Assembly (NCBI GenBank): GCA_006384855.1
Contig: VCJN01000108.1
Location: 62,001-126,000 of the forward strand
DNA from: Tetraselmis striata
Lineage: Eukaryota; Chlorophyta; Chlorodendrophyceae; Chlorodendrales; Chlorodendraceae
DNA: 64,000 nucleotides
Reading direction: 5' to 3'
In this document: positions 23,796 through 35,500 of the stretch, piece after piece
Position numbering within the stretch: position 1 is the first letter of the stretch
Layout of the letters: the number at the start of each line of letters is the position of its first letter
Program-made: the position numbers and the translations under genes
The notes under the pieces: generated by a model
What the model was told of the DNA's origin: nothing
Databases searched by the model: none
Seen by the model: the letters and a program-made list of their open reading frames with translations, nothing else

Positions 23796-25860
23796 GTATA
23801 CCCCGATTGGCGATATACGCCCCGAATAGCCAGTTTGGCAAGGCACTGTTGGCCTTAATCAACGACGGGATACGGACTACGAAATATCTCCCCCAGCAAT
23901 GGCGTAGGTCGGCCATAGTATCGGTGCTAGAAAAGGCGACCCGACCGTATGTAATGGGTATTTCAATGGGTGCCGCTATGAAACTCCTTATGATTGTAAA
24001 TACCCAACGCTTGCATGACGCCTGCCAGTAAGCTAAAGGGGCAATCCGGCGTTGGCAAGCGGGTTTTATGCGGAATGAGGAGGCCCCCATGCAAGTCGCC
24101 AGCTTGTTCGATATCGCGGCTCGTCGCCAAGCGTTAGGTATACCCACGTACGCGGGATTTATTGACTTTAGGAAGGCAAATGATGCCGTATCTCATGAGC
24201 TTTTATTCCTAAAACGACATTCCATAGGACTTACGGGTCATATGCTTACCTTCATGAAAACTTTACATGGGAATATAAGGCATGGTACCGGTGGCAGGGG
24301 TGGCCCCGGAATCAAAGTATCAGACCCCATACCCATAGAGCGTAGCCTCCGACAGGGGTGCCCCGCTTCCTCCATCATGTAAACCGTATTTATCAACGAT
24401 ACAGTGGATGGGATAGAACATCTAGGGTGTGATGCACCATGATGAAGCACCGACACATTAGCGGCAAAGCAACCACTACGGATGCCATGCCAGTTTTAAC
24501 GCGGACGACATGGTTGGTCTCACCGGCTCGTTCGATAACCTGGATGGCACGTCGCTCACTTTTTCCCAATGGGCAAAGGACCATTTTATGGGGTTTAGGG
24601 TACTTAAGTGTGGGGTTATTATGGCATTAGGCCGATATTCCGACGAGACCGCGTTACGCAAAGCGTAGAGGGGAACTTGCACCGGTTGTAAATGAATATA
24701 GCAGATAATATTAGGTAAACGAATGGGTACGGTCATTAACTCGGATTTAGGTATGCGGCATTTAGTAGACGACCGGGTTAAGAAGGTTAAGCGCGCCATT
24801 AAAATGCTCGATTCGGTATTTGCCATCGGTGCACGGGGCATAATTCCTATTCATGTACGTGTGTCTTTCGTTAAATCATGGCTACTACCGGTTCTAAATG
24901 TACGGGTGACTGTCAAGTATGGGGAATGGATCGAACTACCGGCGCAAGAAAATTGCAAACAATACCCAATCAATGATTGCGGTGCCTTATTGGGGTGGGT
25001 AAAACTCCCCTTGGGATAGTGGCCACTGCACCGATGAATGATGCGGATATTGGATATTGCGCCCATAGAGGCTACGGCCGCTGCGGCACGGGCTTGTTGC
25101 TTGGGCGTTCCTGAAATCATCCATCCGAATTGAATACATGTATAACTCATTTAGTAGATTAGCCAAGTCGGGCGCGCCCTAACACGTGGACGTTGGGGAC
25201 TATGCAGTGGATACATCGAATAGCTATAGGGCGAACGTAGGCCTCGCTGAGGGGGCGCACCTCCCACGTGAGTGGAGGTCAGGTGGCGGCTAGCAGTGGA
25301 GGTCACTACTAGCCGCGCGCGATGCCGCAAAACTAGTAAAGGCATCGGTGTGGGCGCGTTGCGAATCGTCGGCAGGGTTTGCACGCACTAACATCTGAGG
25401 TATATATGCCTGGGCGTCTTATATGCGTCAATCCATTGCCACAGTACCGTACGGGTGTCCCCGCATGGGTTGTGGCCGGGCTGCGCACATTACATGATAT
25501 AATTACGCACCCGAGTATTTCCCACTGCCCGCCGATGGGCCCGGACTCATGCCATGCTTGATGAGCAGTTCATTGAACACTGGTCTACATGTGGCGGAAG
25601 TTAATATGAGACTATCGAACATATGTTGGTGGAGTGCCCGCTGTGGGGGTATCACCGCGTCATCATTTGGCGGGTTTGTTGGTTCCGGAATTTAAGGATT
25701 TTATCAATAATTGTGTTATTGCGTCAATTGCAGCTGTTCAGGACTTAACTGCCTTTACTTGGGGCTGGGTCCCTCCCTCCCTTCAACACGGCGCCCTGAA
25801 TTTTACTAGGAATGGGAAAATTTTCCAGTTATGGCGTCGGGCCCTAGCTCCCTGATATTG
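23796..25860 (+). pseudogene. Degenerate LINE reverse transcriptase
   Basis: The conceptual translation on the plus strand follows the order of a LINE (non-LTR) ORF2, interrupted by stops and frameshifts. It runs: LPQQWRRSAIVSVL (RT block 0/1), VMGISMGAAMKLLM, QAGFMRNEEAPMQVASL, TYAGFIDFRKANDAVSHE (first catalytic Asp), LRQGCPASSIM..VFIND, FNADDMVGL (the FADD catalytic box, 24497-24523), and an SDLGMRHLVDDRVKKVKRAIKML-like region. Near 25611 ETIEHMLVECPLW gives the C-terminal CCHC-like zinc motif found in several LINE clades. Several stops (for example near 24030 and 24380) show it is dead. The clade (L1, RTE, Jockey-like) is unresolved; no endonuclease is visible upstream, so it is probably 5' truncated. 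Confidence 0.8.
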
Positions 25861-27780
25861 CCTTTAGTTGCACATGCGTCGCACCCCCGAAATGCTTTGC
25901 TCCGCGGGATGCGGCTTCCCCAACTTCGCATTACTTGAATGGGCCGACGCCCGCCAAACGGGTAGAGCGGTCTTGTTGTGGTCAGTCCCGCGTATTTTGA
26001 TGTTAGTGTTCAAGATGGCGATCCAATAGTGTTAGAAATTCCGTCACTAGCCCTTCAATTAGTCTTGCAAAATGCTTAGGCAATTTGCTTGATGACTATA
26101 ACTGATCCTCACCTACCTAGGGCTTTCCGTATCTATATCGGTGCCTAAATGGCCGTCGTAGAGACGCTAGGTGCATGGGTTGTTTCAATCCTGTCCCGGG
26201 GGCCAAAAAAATATAATAGGAATAGCGCTATACTTGTACTAGCAATACATACTACTGTCTTAGGAAGGACAAAACTGCGTACAACCGCGGTACCGTTGAC
26301 AAGTCGTGCAATAACGGGTTTTAGGGTTTAGTGTTTTAGGATTAAAAACATTAATTAAACCCTAAATCCCCTTAAAGGCAACTTTTGAAAAGCGGCATGG
26401 TGAAGTCAGGCACGCAGGAAGCCTCCCCACTACCCACGTACCCGTATATTTTGCGGTACCGTTACCTATTGCTTACTTCATGCCAGGCACGGGCCATGTG
26501 TCCCATTTTTCAACTCGGCGACATGTCCATAGTGATTACATGAGCTAGACGCAACATTCAAGAAATCCACACAAGGTGTCCATAGTCACCGCTGCCTCTG
26601 ATAGAGTTGGGTAGTGTGAGAAAGGAAATGCTCACAAGGAGCCTACCGATGTATCTTGGGGTGCCGCCTTAATGTGCTGCCCCCTAGGCGGACATTCGAG
26701 GGGCATGACGAAGGTCGGCATGAAGTGATGTCACAATAAACCTACACAAAAACACTAATTTCAGACCCGATCTTTATCCGTATTGGTGGAACCGTCCGTA
26801 CGTGCGTGCGGTGAGGGGGGCAATGTCTCTTATTTAAAATGCTGAGCCGGCGGTCCGTCAGCGCCTACGTACTTGTTCTGCATGACCACAGGTTCCAGTC
26901 TACGGCGGACGGTGGCATCTCCGCGCTAAATGTCCGTCTGACATGGAATCGTAGCCTGTGAATCCGTTTTCATTCTGTCTTATATGCGTGCGTGTAACTT
27001 TACATGATTGGGCCGTGACTGAGGTGGTGTGCGTAGTTGCCCAGTTTCCGCAGTCGATGCACTGCCCGCACTCCCTTGCACGTGTACAGTTGTCGGCCAC
27101 CGTGAGTTCATCGTTTCTCTACCGCCCAAAAAGTGATTACCTGGAACCGAACGACCGGAAACGATTGCTGCCGCGTTGCCAGGGATTACTCATCGTTGTC
27201 GTCCTACTTGATCGTAGCCCTGCATCATCTCAGGATGTGTCACTGAAGTGTAAGTAACGACTACAGGTTAAAATGGTTTTCTCATTACTAATTAATCCTT
27301 ACTAGTAGGAAAGCGTCCGCAAAGAAGGGCAGAGAAAGAAATATCTAGCGCGACTGGGAGAAGGACTGGTCAGTTAGCGACTAGACGAAATAAATATTCA
27401 GGTGAGTCAGCAGTGCTGTGAGTCGTCCGTGAATCAGCTTTTTCCTCGTCATCAATGTTCACTTTACCGTAGTTCAGACGTTATCGGGCGGTGTACTGCA
27501 GGGTACGTGCACCGGGACTGGTACCGGGGGGGGTGCCCGCGCGGCACCATTAGAAAATTACCTTACGGGTACGAATACCGGTGGTCATCATTACTTTAAA
27601 GTTTTCGCTACCAGGCATCGGCACAGGTGGTCTGAATTACAACAGGCCAGTAGCAAATCAACCTCGCTCAAAGCACGGTAGCTACTGTACTGGTACGTAC
27701 ATTGGCGGTATAGGTACTGGTAGTCAGTCACTAAGCAGCAGAGGTGGACTAGTGTTGTTTCCTTGATAAAATTGGGGAGG
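25861..27780. other. Intergenic; no gene recognised
   Basis: No motif-bearing reading frame on either strand. A telomere-like block lies at 26311-26370 (separate entry). From about 27400 to 27760 GGTAC/GTACC words are frequent. Close to 27780-27930 the sequence resembles 60030-60150 (GGCTGTTTTACAC, GTTC.G.GAAAG), suggesting the edge of a repeat. Confidence 0.4.
26311..26370. repeat. Short telomere-like motifs
   Basis: GGGTTTTAGGGTTTAG...TTTTAGGATTAAAAA is followed by AAACCCTAAATCCCC in the opposite sense. TTTTAGGG is the telomere unit of Chlamydomonas and TTTAGGG that of Arabidopsis-type telomeres. The block is too short and irregular to be a true telomere. Confidence 0.4.
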
Positions 27781-27940
27781 ATTTGTCACCCAATTTTCAA
27801 AATTTGGCTGGACTGTTCCCAAAAAGGGTGCGGAGGCTGTTTTACACGGAAAAGCGCCATTTTATGGCTAGGAAGGTTCAGCGAAAGGGGAGGGAATGTC
27901 GGAGGAGGAGCCCGCAGGGCGGAGGCGGAAAACGGGAGGG

Positions 27941-30242
27941 CGCTGCCGAAGGCAGCGAGCTGGAAGATGGCAGACGAGCTGCTGGTGGCTGTCCTAAGTA
28001 GCTCCCCGGCCGGGAGCGCAGGGCTCGCGGGCGATGGGGTAGCCCGTACCAAACCCCGATGGTAACGGCTTCAAACCACTACAGACCGTACGGGTCGCAC
28101 TAGGACAGCTATAGTCCGTTAGGAAACCCCATAAACACGTTTAGATCATTTCAATCATGCATTCGAGTCTGGTTTTGCCAGTTTACACGCGGTTCGTTTA
28201 CGACTGCGAGCGTGGGCAGTCGGCAGGCGTGCCGACCAGACGAAGGCGGAAGATGTCTTGAGTTGTAGAGGGGTCTCGCGCCAAGAGGACCTCGATCGAG
28301 GCGCAGGCGCATCAGACGCGGGCGGGAGATGTTGACGCCGGCATGACATAGGCCGGACGTGTCGCGGAATTAAGGCGCCGTCTCCCGACGGCGCCCTATA
28401 GCATTGGCTGCGCGCCTTGGTGGCGTGCGGCACGAGCCGGAACTGCAGGCCAGTAGAAGCAGCAGGGGTAGCAAAGCCCAAGTTGGCGACGAGCCCAGCA
28501 AAGCAGCGGCACAGGCACGAGTAGGACGAGTACAGCTGCGCGCACGAGCGCGCGAGCGCGCCGAGTACAGTCAGGTGAAGTACTGGTGCACTGTACCCGA
28601 CGCGATGATAACTCGTACCCTGTACCTGTACTGGCGATGCACGTTACGAGGGGTGGACACGCAACAACTCGCGATGACAGCGATGTACTGCTGTCGTAAT
28701 CACCAGCGGTGGTTGTTTCGCCCCCTTGCGCGAAGAGCGGCGGGTGAAACGCACAACGCTGAGGGCGCGGAAATGTGGAACCCTGTGTGGTCGTGCCGTA
28801 CCGCTTCAGGTGTGTCGGGGTCGGTTGTCGGCGACGTCGCAGAAGACCCGCCGACTCGGTTAGCTGTCGCCGTGGGTCTTTCTTCGCGGAGAGCGATGAG
28901 CCGACCGCCGTTGCTGCACCAACGACGGCTGCTGACCAACCCACAAAGCGTAGGCTTAGGATGATGCCACGAAACGCACAAGTCGCGTTAGGTGGCGGAG
29001 CTGTCCCCCGGCGGGCAGCTCGTGTTGTCACAGATGCGTTGCCGTGACGTTGGAAGCGGGTTGGCCGGCGTAGAGGCCCTTGTAGCCTATGCCGGCCCGT
29101 AACGATGCCAATTATGTCGGAGCGAGGGTGACGACGAGGCGGCCGCTGCTGCTGCACCAGCGACGGCCGCCGAAGTCCCAAACCCAGAGTTGGCCAAGGG
29201 TAGTTACGTACACCACGAGACGCCAGGCACGCCAGGTGGCAGAGCTGCCCCCCGGCGGGCAGCTGCAGGTTGTCGTGGTCCTTGTGACGACGACGTTGGA
29301 GTAGGAGACGTCGGAGACGCATCGGCACGGGCCGCACAAACGCCTCCCACTGCGACCACAGCAAACGTTGCTGAAGCTTCATTGGGGCGAGGGCAACGAG
29401 CCCTCTCAAAACACCGGCGCGTGAGCGGCGCCACCCATGTAACAGGCCGATTACGCGAGTAGTTCCGGAAAACCACAGCATGTAACGACTGTTGATGCCA
29501 CAGCGCCCTGCTGCGAGGACACGGGGACTGGGTTGTAGTGTCTTGCGGGACAACAAGTGGTCGCCCCGACGACACGGACGTCCTCCTCCGTCCGCGCCGA
29601 TTTGTTGCGGTGGGCGTAGTTGTCGTCGTTGACAACCGTGACGAGCAGCGGCCATGGTGCCGAGCGCGTCCACCTCACCTAAACCTCAAGAGTTGACTAC
29701 TGCGAGAGGGCGCTCCACTGCGGGAGCCCCGAAGGCCTGTATTGCGACTCGACTTCGGGTGTTGAGGTTTAAACCCCCCCAACGGGGACCCCCCAGCTCC
29801 AATTCCTTGCCGTGCGCATCGCCATCCGAAAACGTCCCAGCTGCAAAGCCAGGGCAAAAACGAAAAACGACCTCGGACGCACGAGTAGGGAAAACCACAC
29901 TACCGAGGGGCTGTCTGTCGCTGCCTGATGTTGTAACGCATGTGCGCGGCACGACGACTCACTACCGGGTGGATGAACCTCGGTGCGGACTTGTTCAGCC
30001 TCAGTGACCCTCGCGCGCACAAGTACGCGAAGCCGCTGCCGAAGGCAGCGAGCTGGAAGATGGCAGACGAGCTGCTGGTGGCTGTCCTAAGTAGCTCCCC
30101 GGCCGGGAGCGCAGGGCTCGCGGGCGATGGGGTAGCCCGTACCAAACCCCGATGGTAACGGCTTCAAACCACTACAGACCGTACGGGTCGCACTAGGACA
30201 GCTATAGTCCGTTAGGAAACCCCATAAACACGTTTAGATCAT
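27941..30242 (+). mobile_element. Element flanked by identical 209-bp direct repeats
   Basis: Positions 27941-28149 and 30034-30242 are identical over 209 bp by eye. They start with the palindrome CGCTGCCGAAGGCAGCG and end GTTTAGATCAT. The 1,884-bp interior is GC-rich, with long open frames on both strands but no recognisable protein domain. Identity of the two repeats implies recent insertion or gene conversion. The repeats lack TG...CA ends, so this is not a standard LTR retrotransposon. A non-autonomous TRIM/LARD or YR-type element, or two repeats brought together by recombination, are all possible. No clear target duplication. Confidence 0.75.
28895..29290 (+). repeat. About 240-bp internal duplication
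   Basis: Inside the 209-bp-repeat element, 28895-29055 and 29135-29300 share ordered words: GCCG.TGCTGC.CCA.CGACGGC, GGTGGC.GAGCTG.CCCCCGGCGGGCAGCT and GACG.CGTTGGA. They are separated by about 240 bp. The peptides encoded are Ala/Arg/Pro-rich and I recognise none. Confidence 0.6.
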
Positions 30243-31289
30243 ATCCCGCGTATTAGGATTGCCATTGGTAGGATTATATTAGTCACCCAATTCAGGGCCG
30301 ACGGCACTATTTTACTTTATATTGCTCGACATATTAGTACGGGTACCCGTACCGCCCACTGTCCGCCATGTCATATGTAATCATAGTATAATGCGAAATA
30401 CAGATTTTGCAGTACTACTAATATTTAGGGCTCCAGGATTACCTGTGCCCGCGGCATGGTCTTATCCGTTCGCCCCGGGTCATCGGCGGCCGAAGTTGCT
30501 CCGGCTCGATAATGACCTCGTGCGCAAACTGCAGCCGTGGGTCTGGCATAGCTATTAAGGATTTCCATTGCCTCATTCGAACCACGAAGGTATAGTGCAT
30601 GAACAGCAGGGTAAACCCGGGACACGGGGCCGGTACTTCTGGTATTATCCCATCCAGGTCAGCTGGAGCACGTGATGGACTGGTGGCGGGTTTTGTGGTT
30701 ACATGTATGGTTTATTTGGGGCACGTGATGGATCACATGTTAACTATCTGTAGCGCTGCTAGAGTTTTCTGTGGCTATTTACAGGTGCCACTGGTACCCT
30801 GGTGGTGCTATCGTACTGCATGTAAGGATTACGGTACAGGTACCAGATATTTCAAGTTGTACCCGTAGCAGCTTATTTCCTTCTCGTATAGCGTTTTGCG
30901 AATAAAAGGTCGCGCAGGCTGTTTTCGCAGCTAAACAGCGTAGATTTTGCATCAAAATGTACGGGGTCGGCTGGGACCGAAAGAGCCACGAGTGGTAGGG
31001 GGGCGCCAGACCGGATGGTGTCCGGAAAGGCGCCGCGCGTCCCGAGCCCCCGCCGGTGTTGCAAATTCCATGCCACCAGCGATCACGTGGCTCATCATGA
31101 CAGTACATTCCGCTATCCTGCTCCCGGCGTCTCATCACGGCCAAGACGCCGGAAGAGCCTGATTAATTGCTGCCGCACCTGGGCTTATCGGACACGCTAT
31201 TCTACCCCTGTGGGATGGCGTATATCAATACTTATATTCACTCCCCACCTCAGGCGCTTTCACAACTAACCAGACTATCCCTAATCTAA
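30243..31289. other. No gene recognised; carries B2-like repeat
   Basis: No convincing coding sequence. At 30938-30988 a block of about 50 bp (CAGCGTAGATTTTGCATC, then GGTCGGCTGGGACCGAAAGA) repeats the sequence found at 31562-31612 just inside the 3' end of the DIRS-type element. It may be one arm of that element's split direct repeats. Confidence 0.5.
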
Positions 31290-31370
31290 ATCGAGCAGCA
31301 TCCGGAAACGTACCGCAAAAGCGAATAATTGTCTCCGGGTGGGCGGGTGGGAGACAATGTAGTTTGGTGC

Positions 31371-31553
31371 CTTCCAACAACTGAAGGCGCTCCCGGTCCG
31401 CGGCCGCCCTTTATACTCGGATAAAGGGCGCCGCCGGACTGGCGCCGGCCGGCCCAGGCGGACCGGGCCGGCAGGGTCGTCACATAACCTTGACGGCGCT
31501 GCGAAACCAGGGTTTCCTAGGTCGTTCCTCGCAAGGAAACCCTACAGTTTCCG
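31371..31553 (-). repeat. DIRS-type terminal direct repeat (3' copy)
   Basis: Matches 45351-45533 at roughly 90% by eye. It contains a GC-rich palindromic core (GCCCTTTATACTCG.ATAAAGGGC and GGCGCCGGCCGG). The similarity fades left of about 31290. Confidence 0.8.
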
Positions 31554-31795
31554 TAGCCTAGACAGCGTAGATTTTGCATCACAATGTACAGGGTCGGCTG
31601 GGACCGAAAGATCCAACAGATGAAAGAACATTGGCCGGTCTGGCGGTGCCCGTACACGGACATAGCCAAATCATACGTAAGCCATATCATATATGTGAGC
31701 CAAATCATACAGGGAATTACATACATTCAGGAACATACACATGCATGGGACATCACAAGCACGGTATATAAATAAAAGTGCCACTGGGTCGGGAC

Positions 31796-32128
31796 CTAAG
31801 TTGCGTCCTGGGAGAAACCTGAGTTGGTGTCGGGTGATGAACCGTCACCGTCACTATTGTCCAGCTCGCCTTCTTCGGCAAGTGTCAGGATCGCATGCGA
31901 CACGGACAGAACGTGCTCCTCATCCAGCCCCATATAACGGGGCTGAGCATAGGTTGACTTCCAGCCACCATGCTGGCCCCATGTTGCAAACGGGATGTCC
32001 GCGTTAGCGGCGGCGGAAGCGCCGCCACTCCGGCTGGACTGGGTGCCGAACCGGATGAGGAAGCGGCCTCGGTCATCGCAGAGGTGAGCACCGGGCCCAA
32101 CCACCGCGCGATGTAGCGTCTGAACTTG
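31796..32128 (-). pseudogene. DIRS tyrosine recombinase, C-terminal part
   Basis: The minus-strand frame encodes RFLIRFGTQSSRSGG, ASAAANADIPFATWGQHGGWKS and YAQPRYMGL, the catalytic half of a DIRS YR. Box 2 normally reads HSLRSGG; here the His is replaced by Gln (QSSR). The QHGGWKS box and the nucleophile-like Tyr of RYM are kept. A one-base shift near 32065 separates the KFRRYIARWLGPV segment from the rest. The N-terminal half continues at 40767 on the other side of the inserted DNA transposon. Confidence 0.8.
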
Positions 32129-32165
32129 CACTCGTCGAAACGGGGTCCGCCTAACCGCGCTTAAC
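32129..32165 (+). repeat. Left terminal inverted repeat (37 bp)
   Basis: Perfect inverse of 40730-40766; begins CACTCG and ends CGCGCTTAAC. Confidence 0.95.
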
Positions 32166-32586
32166 ACGGTACTTGTACTGTATCCGTACTCAATTATACT
32201 GTACGATTACTGTATTCCGTATCACCCGCGCCTAACCCTCGCCTATATCCGCTTATCTCCGCCTATCCGGCGGTGGTCGCGAGTACCCGCGCCGAGCCAT
32301 GACTGCCATGGCAGTACCCGTACGCTAACGGTACGTGATATGAGTCCCTCGCGCACTTTTCGCCCCTCGAGTACCCGCTACACGGGCGCACGAGGGCGCT
32401 CGGCGCTAGTCGGCCAGAAGCTGACGCGGCGTGAGTACCGGTACCGTACCGGTTCTGACGAAGTGCTGGCTGCGCCGCGCTGCTTGTAGTGATATAAGTC
32501 CGACGGAAATGCCGCTCATCATTCCCATTTTCCCACCTGCTCACCGTGCGTAACCCGCGACTGGCTTCGAGCCAGTCCCCCGTGCG

Positions 32587-35500
32587 ATGCCTCGCGGCGG
32601 CCAGCGAGGAGTCAGTTCGAGGACCATCTTTCAACATAGCAAGGATGCACATGGCAAGGTCGTTGGGGTGCAGTGCCGTGTGTGCAAGAAGACACTCGGC
32701 GGGACCAGCCGCCACTTCAGAGAGCGCCATCTCAAATCTGCGGCGAACCCCGCCTGCTCGGCAGAGCAAGCCCGCTTACTGGCAAGTGCCCGTTAGTGCT
32801 AACACGTAGGTCTGCGATGTATGGAGTGCACGCATGAATGCATAGCCCTCAACGTAACGGTCACCTCCCGCCCCTTTTCTCAGATGAAAAAAACAGTAGT
32901 CTCTTCGCCGTCGCAAGCGCTCGATGAGCCAGCAGCGTCGCTCGAACCGCCCGCCCCTGCGTCTCCCCCCGCGACACCGGCACCCCCTCGTCCGCGCCGA
33001 ACCCGAACTCGGGCAGCCCAACGCAGAGTTCCTGACCAGAGGAATGACGTCGGCCGATGGGTTGGTGTTCGGTTCATGTCAAACCGTAATGAGCTGGTCA
33101 TCACTGCGACGCTCCCCAACGACAAGGTTAGGGTGCGGCATCACGACGGACGGTAATGCCCCACTTGTGCCTCGCCCCAAGCCCTCTTGCTGGCCTACTG
33201 CTTCAATTCCCAACCACTTTAACCTTCGACCCACCAGTAGATGACATCGCCTTGTTATGTGCTTTCCCCGTGGCCGCTTTTACAGCACACGCGTGATGCA
33301 ACTGTCAGTCGTTCGCGAACAAATATTTTCTCGATGGTTTACCTTGGACGGTGGCAGCTCGGAGGAGCCGCCCACCCCTATGGAAGTCGACAACGTTGCC
33401 GGCAACCGGAACGACCTCGGTAGCAACGGGGAGGAGGAACCGGTTCCGGGCGGTCCGGTTGTGGCCGCTAACGCGGGTGCGATGGGCGAGCCGGATCGTG
33501 CTGGTAGGCTACTGGACGACAATTTCTGGGAGGACAACGAACTGCAACAAGGCGAACCGGCAGGGTTTCTATCAAGCTTGAACGGCAGCGACGATGATAC
33601 GACGGATGAGGAGCCAGCAGAGGAGGAAGACGAGGAGCAGGAGGGAGAACAACGGCAACAGCCCGAGGCAGCGACGCAGGAAGGCGGTGCCGAAGAGGTA
33701 GGCCCCGTCTTCGGCGTAGTGCTCATCAGCATCCAACTGCCCGCTGAAACTGCTTGCACCCTGCCTGGCTTGCACCGCCCTTTCCTGCCCACACTGACGA
33801 CGTGTGTTTTGCCGGTATCAGGTGGGCAATGGTACGAAGGACCCCGATGACGACCGCGAGCTACCCGAGTGCTTCAGCCACGAGCTGATTGGCAAGCCCC
33901 CCAAGAACTCGAGCATCGGGGGTGTGCTTGTCGACCTTCTAGGCGTCAAAGCCGACTACGAGCTGCCCACCGCTGCGTATGAAGAGATACTCTACATTCT
34001 AAACACCGCCCTAGGCAACGACAGGTTTCCGAAGACAGAGCCAGCGTCGCTGAAGGCGTTAGGCATCGACAACGACATATCTCGATTCGAGAGGCATTGG
34101 TGTCGGAGCTGCGGGCAGTATGTTTACCCGCCGCCCGCTGACATCGACATGATGTCTGACCCTGAGCACAGCTTTTCCACGCAGGAGGGCCGTTGGAGAC
34201 TGCACGACAGCGGTGAGTATCCTTGCCCACCCTGCTCGTCGACTCCCCACCATTAGATCGCTCGCAATGCATGCTCTTATTATTGTCACATTTTCGGCTG
34301 ACTAAATGTTGTGTTGTTACGGCTGCACCTCGCAGCCGACGAGCCTGGCGTCGCCTCCTGCATGGAGTGCGAAGCCCCGCGTTTTGTTCGGGTTCGGAAG
34401 AATAGGAAGATCATCCTGGAACCAGATGGCATCTACTTTGACTTCGGCATCATAGAGATCCTGTGGCGAATGCTGCGGCGCCCCGACTCCGCCGCCAACC
34501 AGCCGTACAGGCAGGACCTGTCCAAAAACGCGTTCCTGAACTCTGACTTCGGGAGGCAGTTTAAGGAGGCAACTGACGGAGCCATAGCCGACGCGGCAAA
34601 CCTCATCATGGACGTTGGGATCGACGGGGTCCAGCTCACCAAGTTCAAGCATCACTCCGCGACTGTGTATGTGTCACGGGTAGCCAATGTCCCGCGGTAA
34701 GGCTGTATATGCATGCGTGCATGTGGTGTTGATGCCCCTTGTTTTGATTGTAGGGCTAACGTTTACTGAATATATATCCCCTCTGATACCATGCCACTTT
34801 GCTGACAGGCACTGTGCAGCTGGAGCGTCCAATCCTGAAATCCTGATTGTGGTGCCTGGGCCGCATGAAGCGCCCAACACTGGGATTTTCTTGAAGGAGA
34901 CCTTCGCTGCGATGAAGCAATCACAGGAGGAACCCCTTCCGTTTGGCCGGCGCTATGCCGCGCCATCGTCGTCAAGTGCTGCTGATGCACCGCCAACTAC
35001 TGATGGTACCCCCCCTTCCCTTACCTTCTCCATTTATGTGCAAGATGTGCTATTATAAAGTGCTCTGTCATGCTAAACGGTATGACATATATATGCATAG
35101 TTGCTATTATAAAATATACTCAACCATCGTATGTGTGGCTTGTGCAAATGCAGATGCCGCCCCCCCCCCCTGTGGCCGCAGTAAAGTGTTCCTTGGAGCG
35201 CTTCACAATGACTCTCCTGCCAGGTACAAGCTGACTGGCAGGGGCTACCACGCGGCTTTCTTTGCCTGCATGTGGTGCCTCTTCCAGGGCATCCACTTGG
35301 ACGGAGCTGCGCGCTTCCTGGGGTACTTCGCAGCCGCTGCGCAGACACTACGGCATCAAGCGTTCAACCCTATTCTGCCCCCGGGGAACGGAGTGAGGGA
35401 TACGCGGGCGCGGCAGGAGGGCGAAGCGCAGAAGCGATGCATCACGGAGGTTCTTCGAGACCCCGGACGGCAATGCGTCCAGTCGTGCTTTGCCGGCGCG

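Noticed and set aside
28396..29673. 425-aa open frame on the minus strand inside the 209-bp-repeat element
   Set aside because: Arg/Ala/Pro-rich with no domain; the opposite strand is equally open, so composition explains it.
33257..33850. Stand-alone acidic protein gene
   Set aside because: The frame is bounded by splice-like sites and fits as the acidic linker exon of the TNP2-like transposase.
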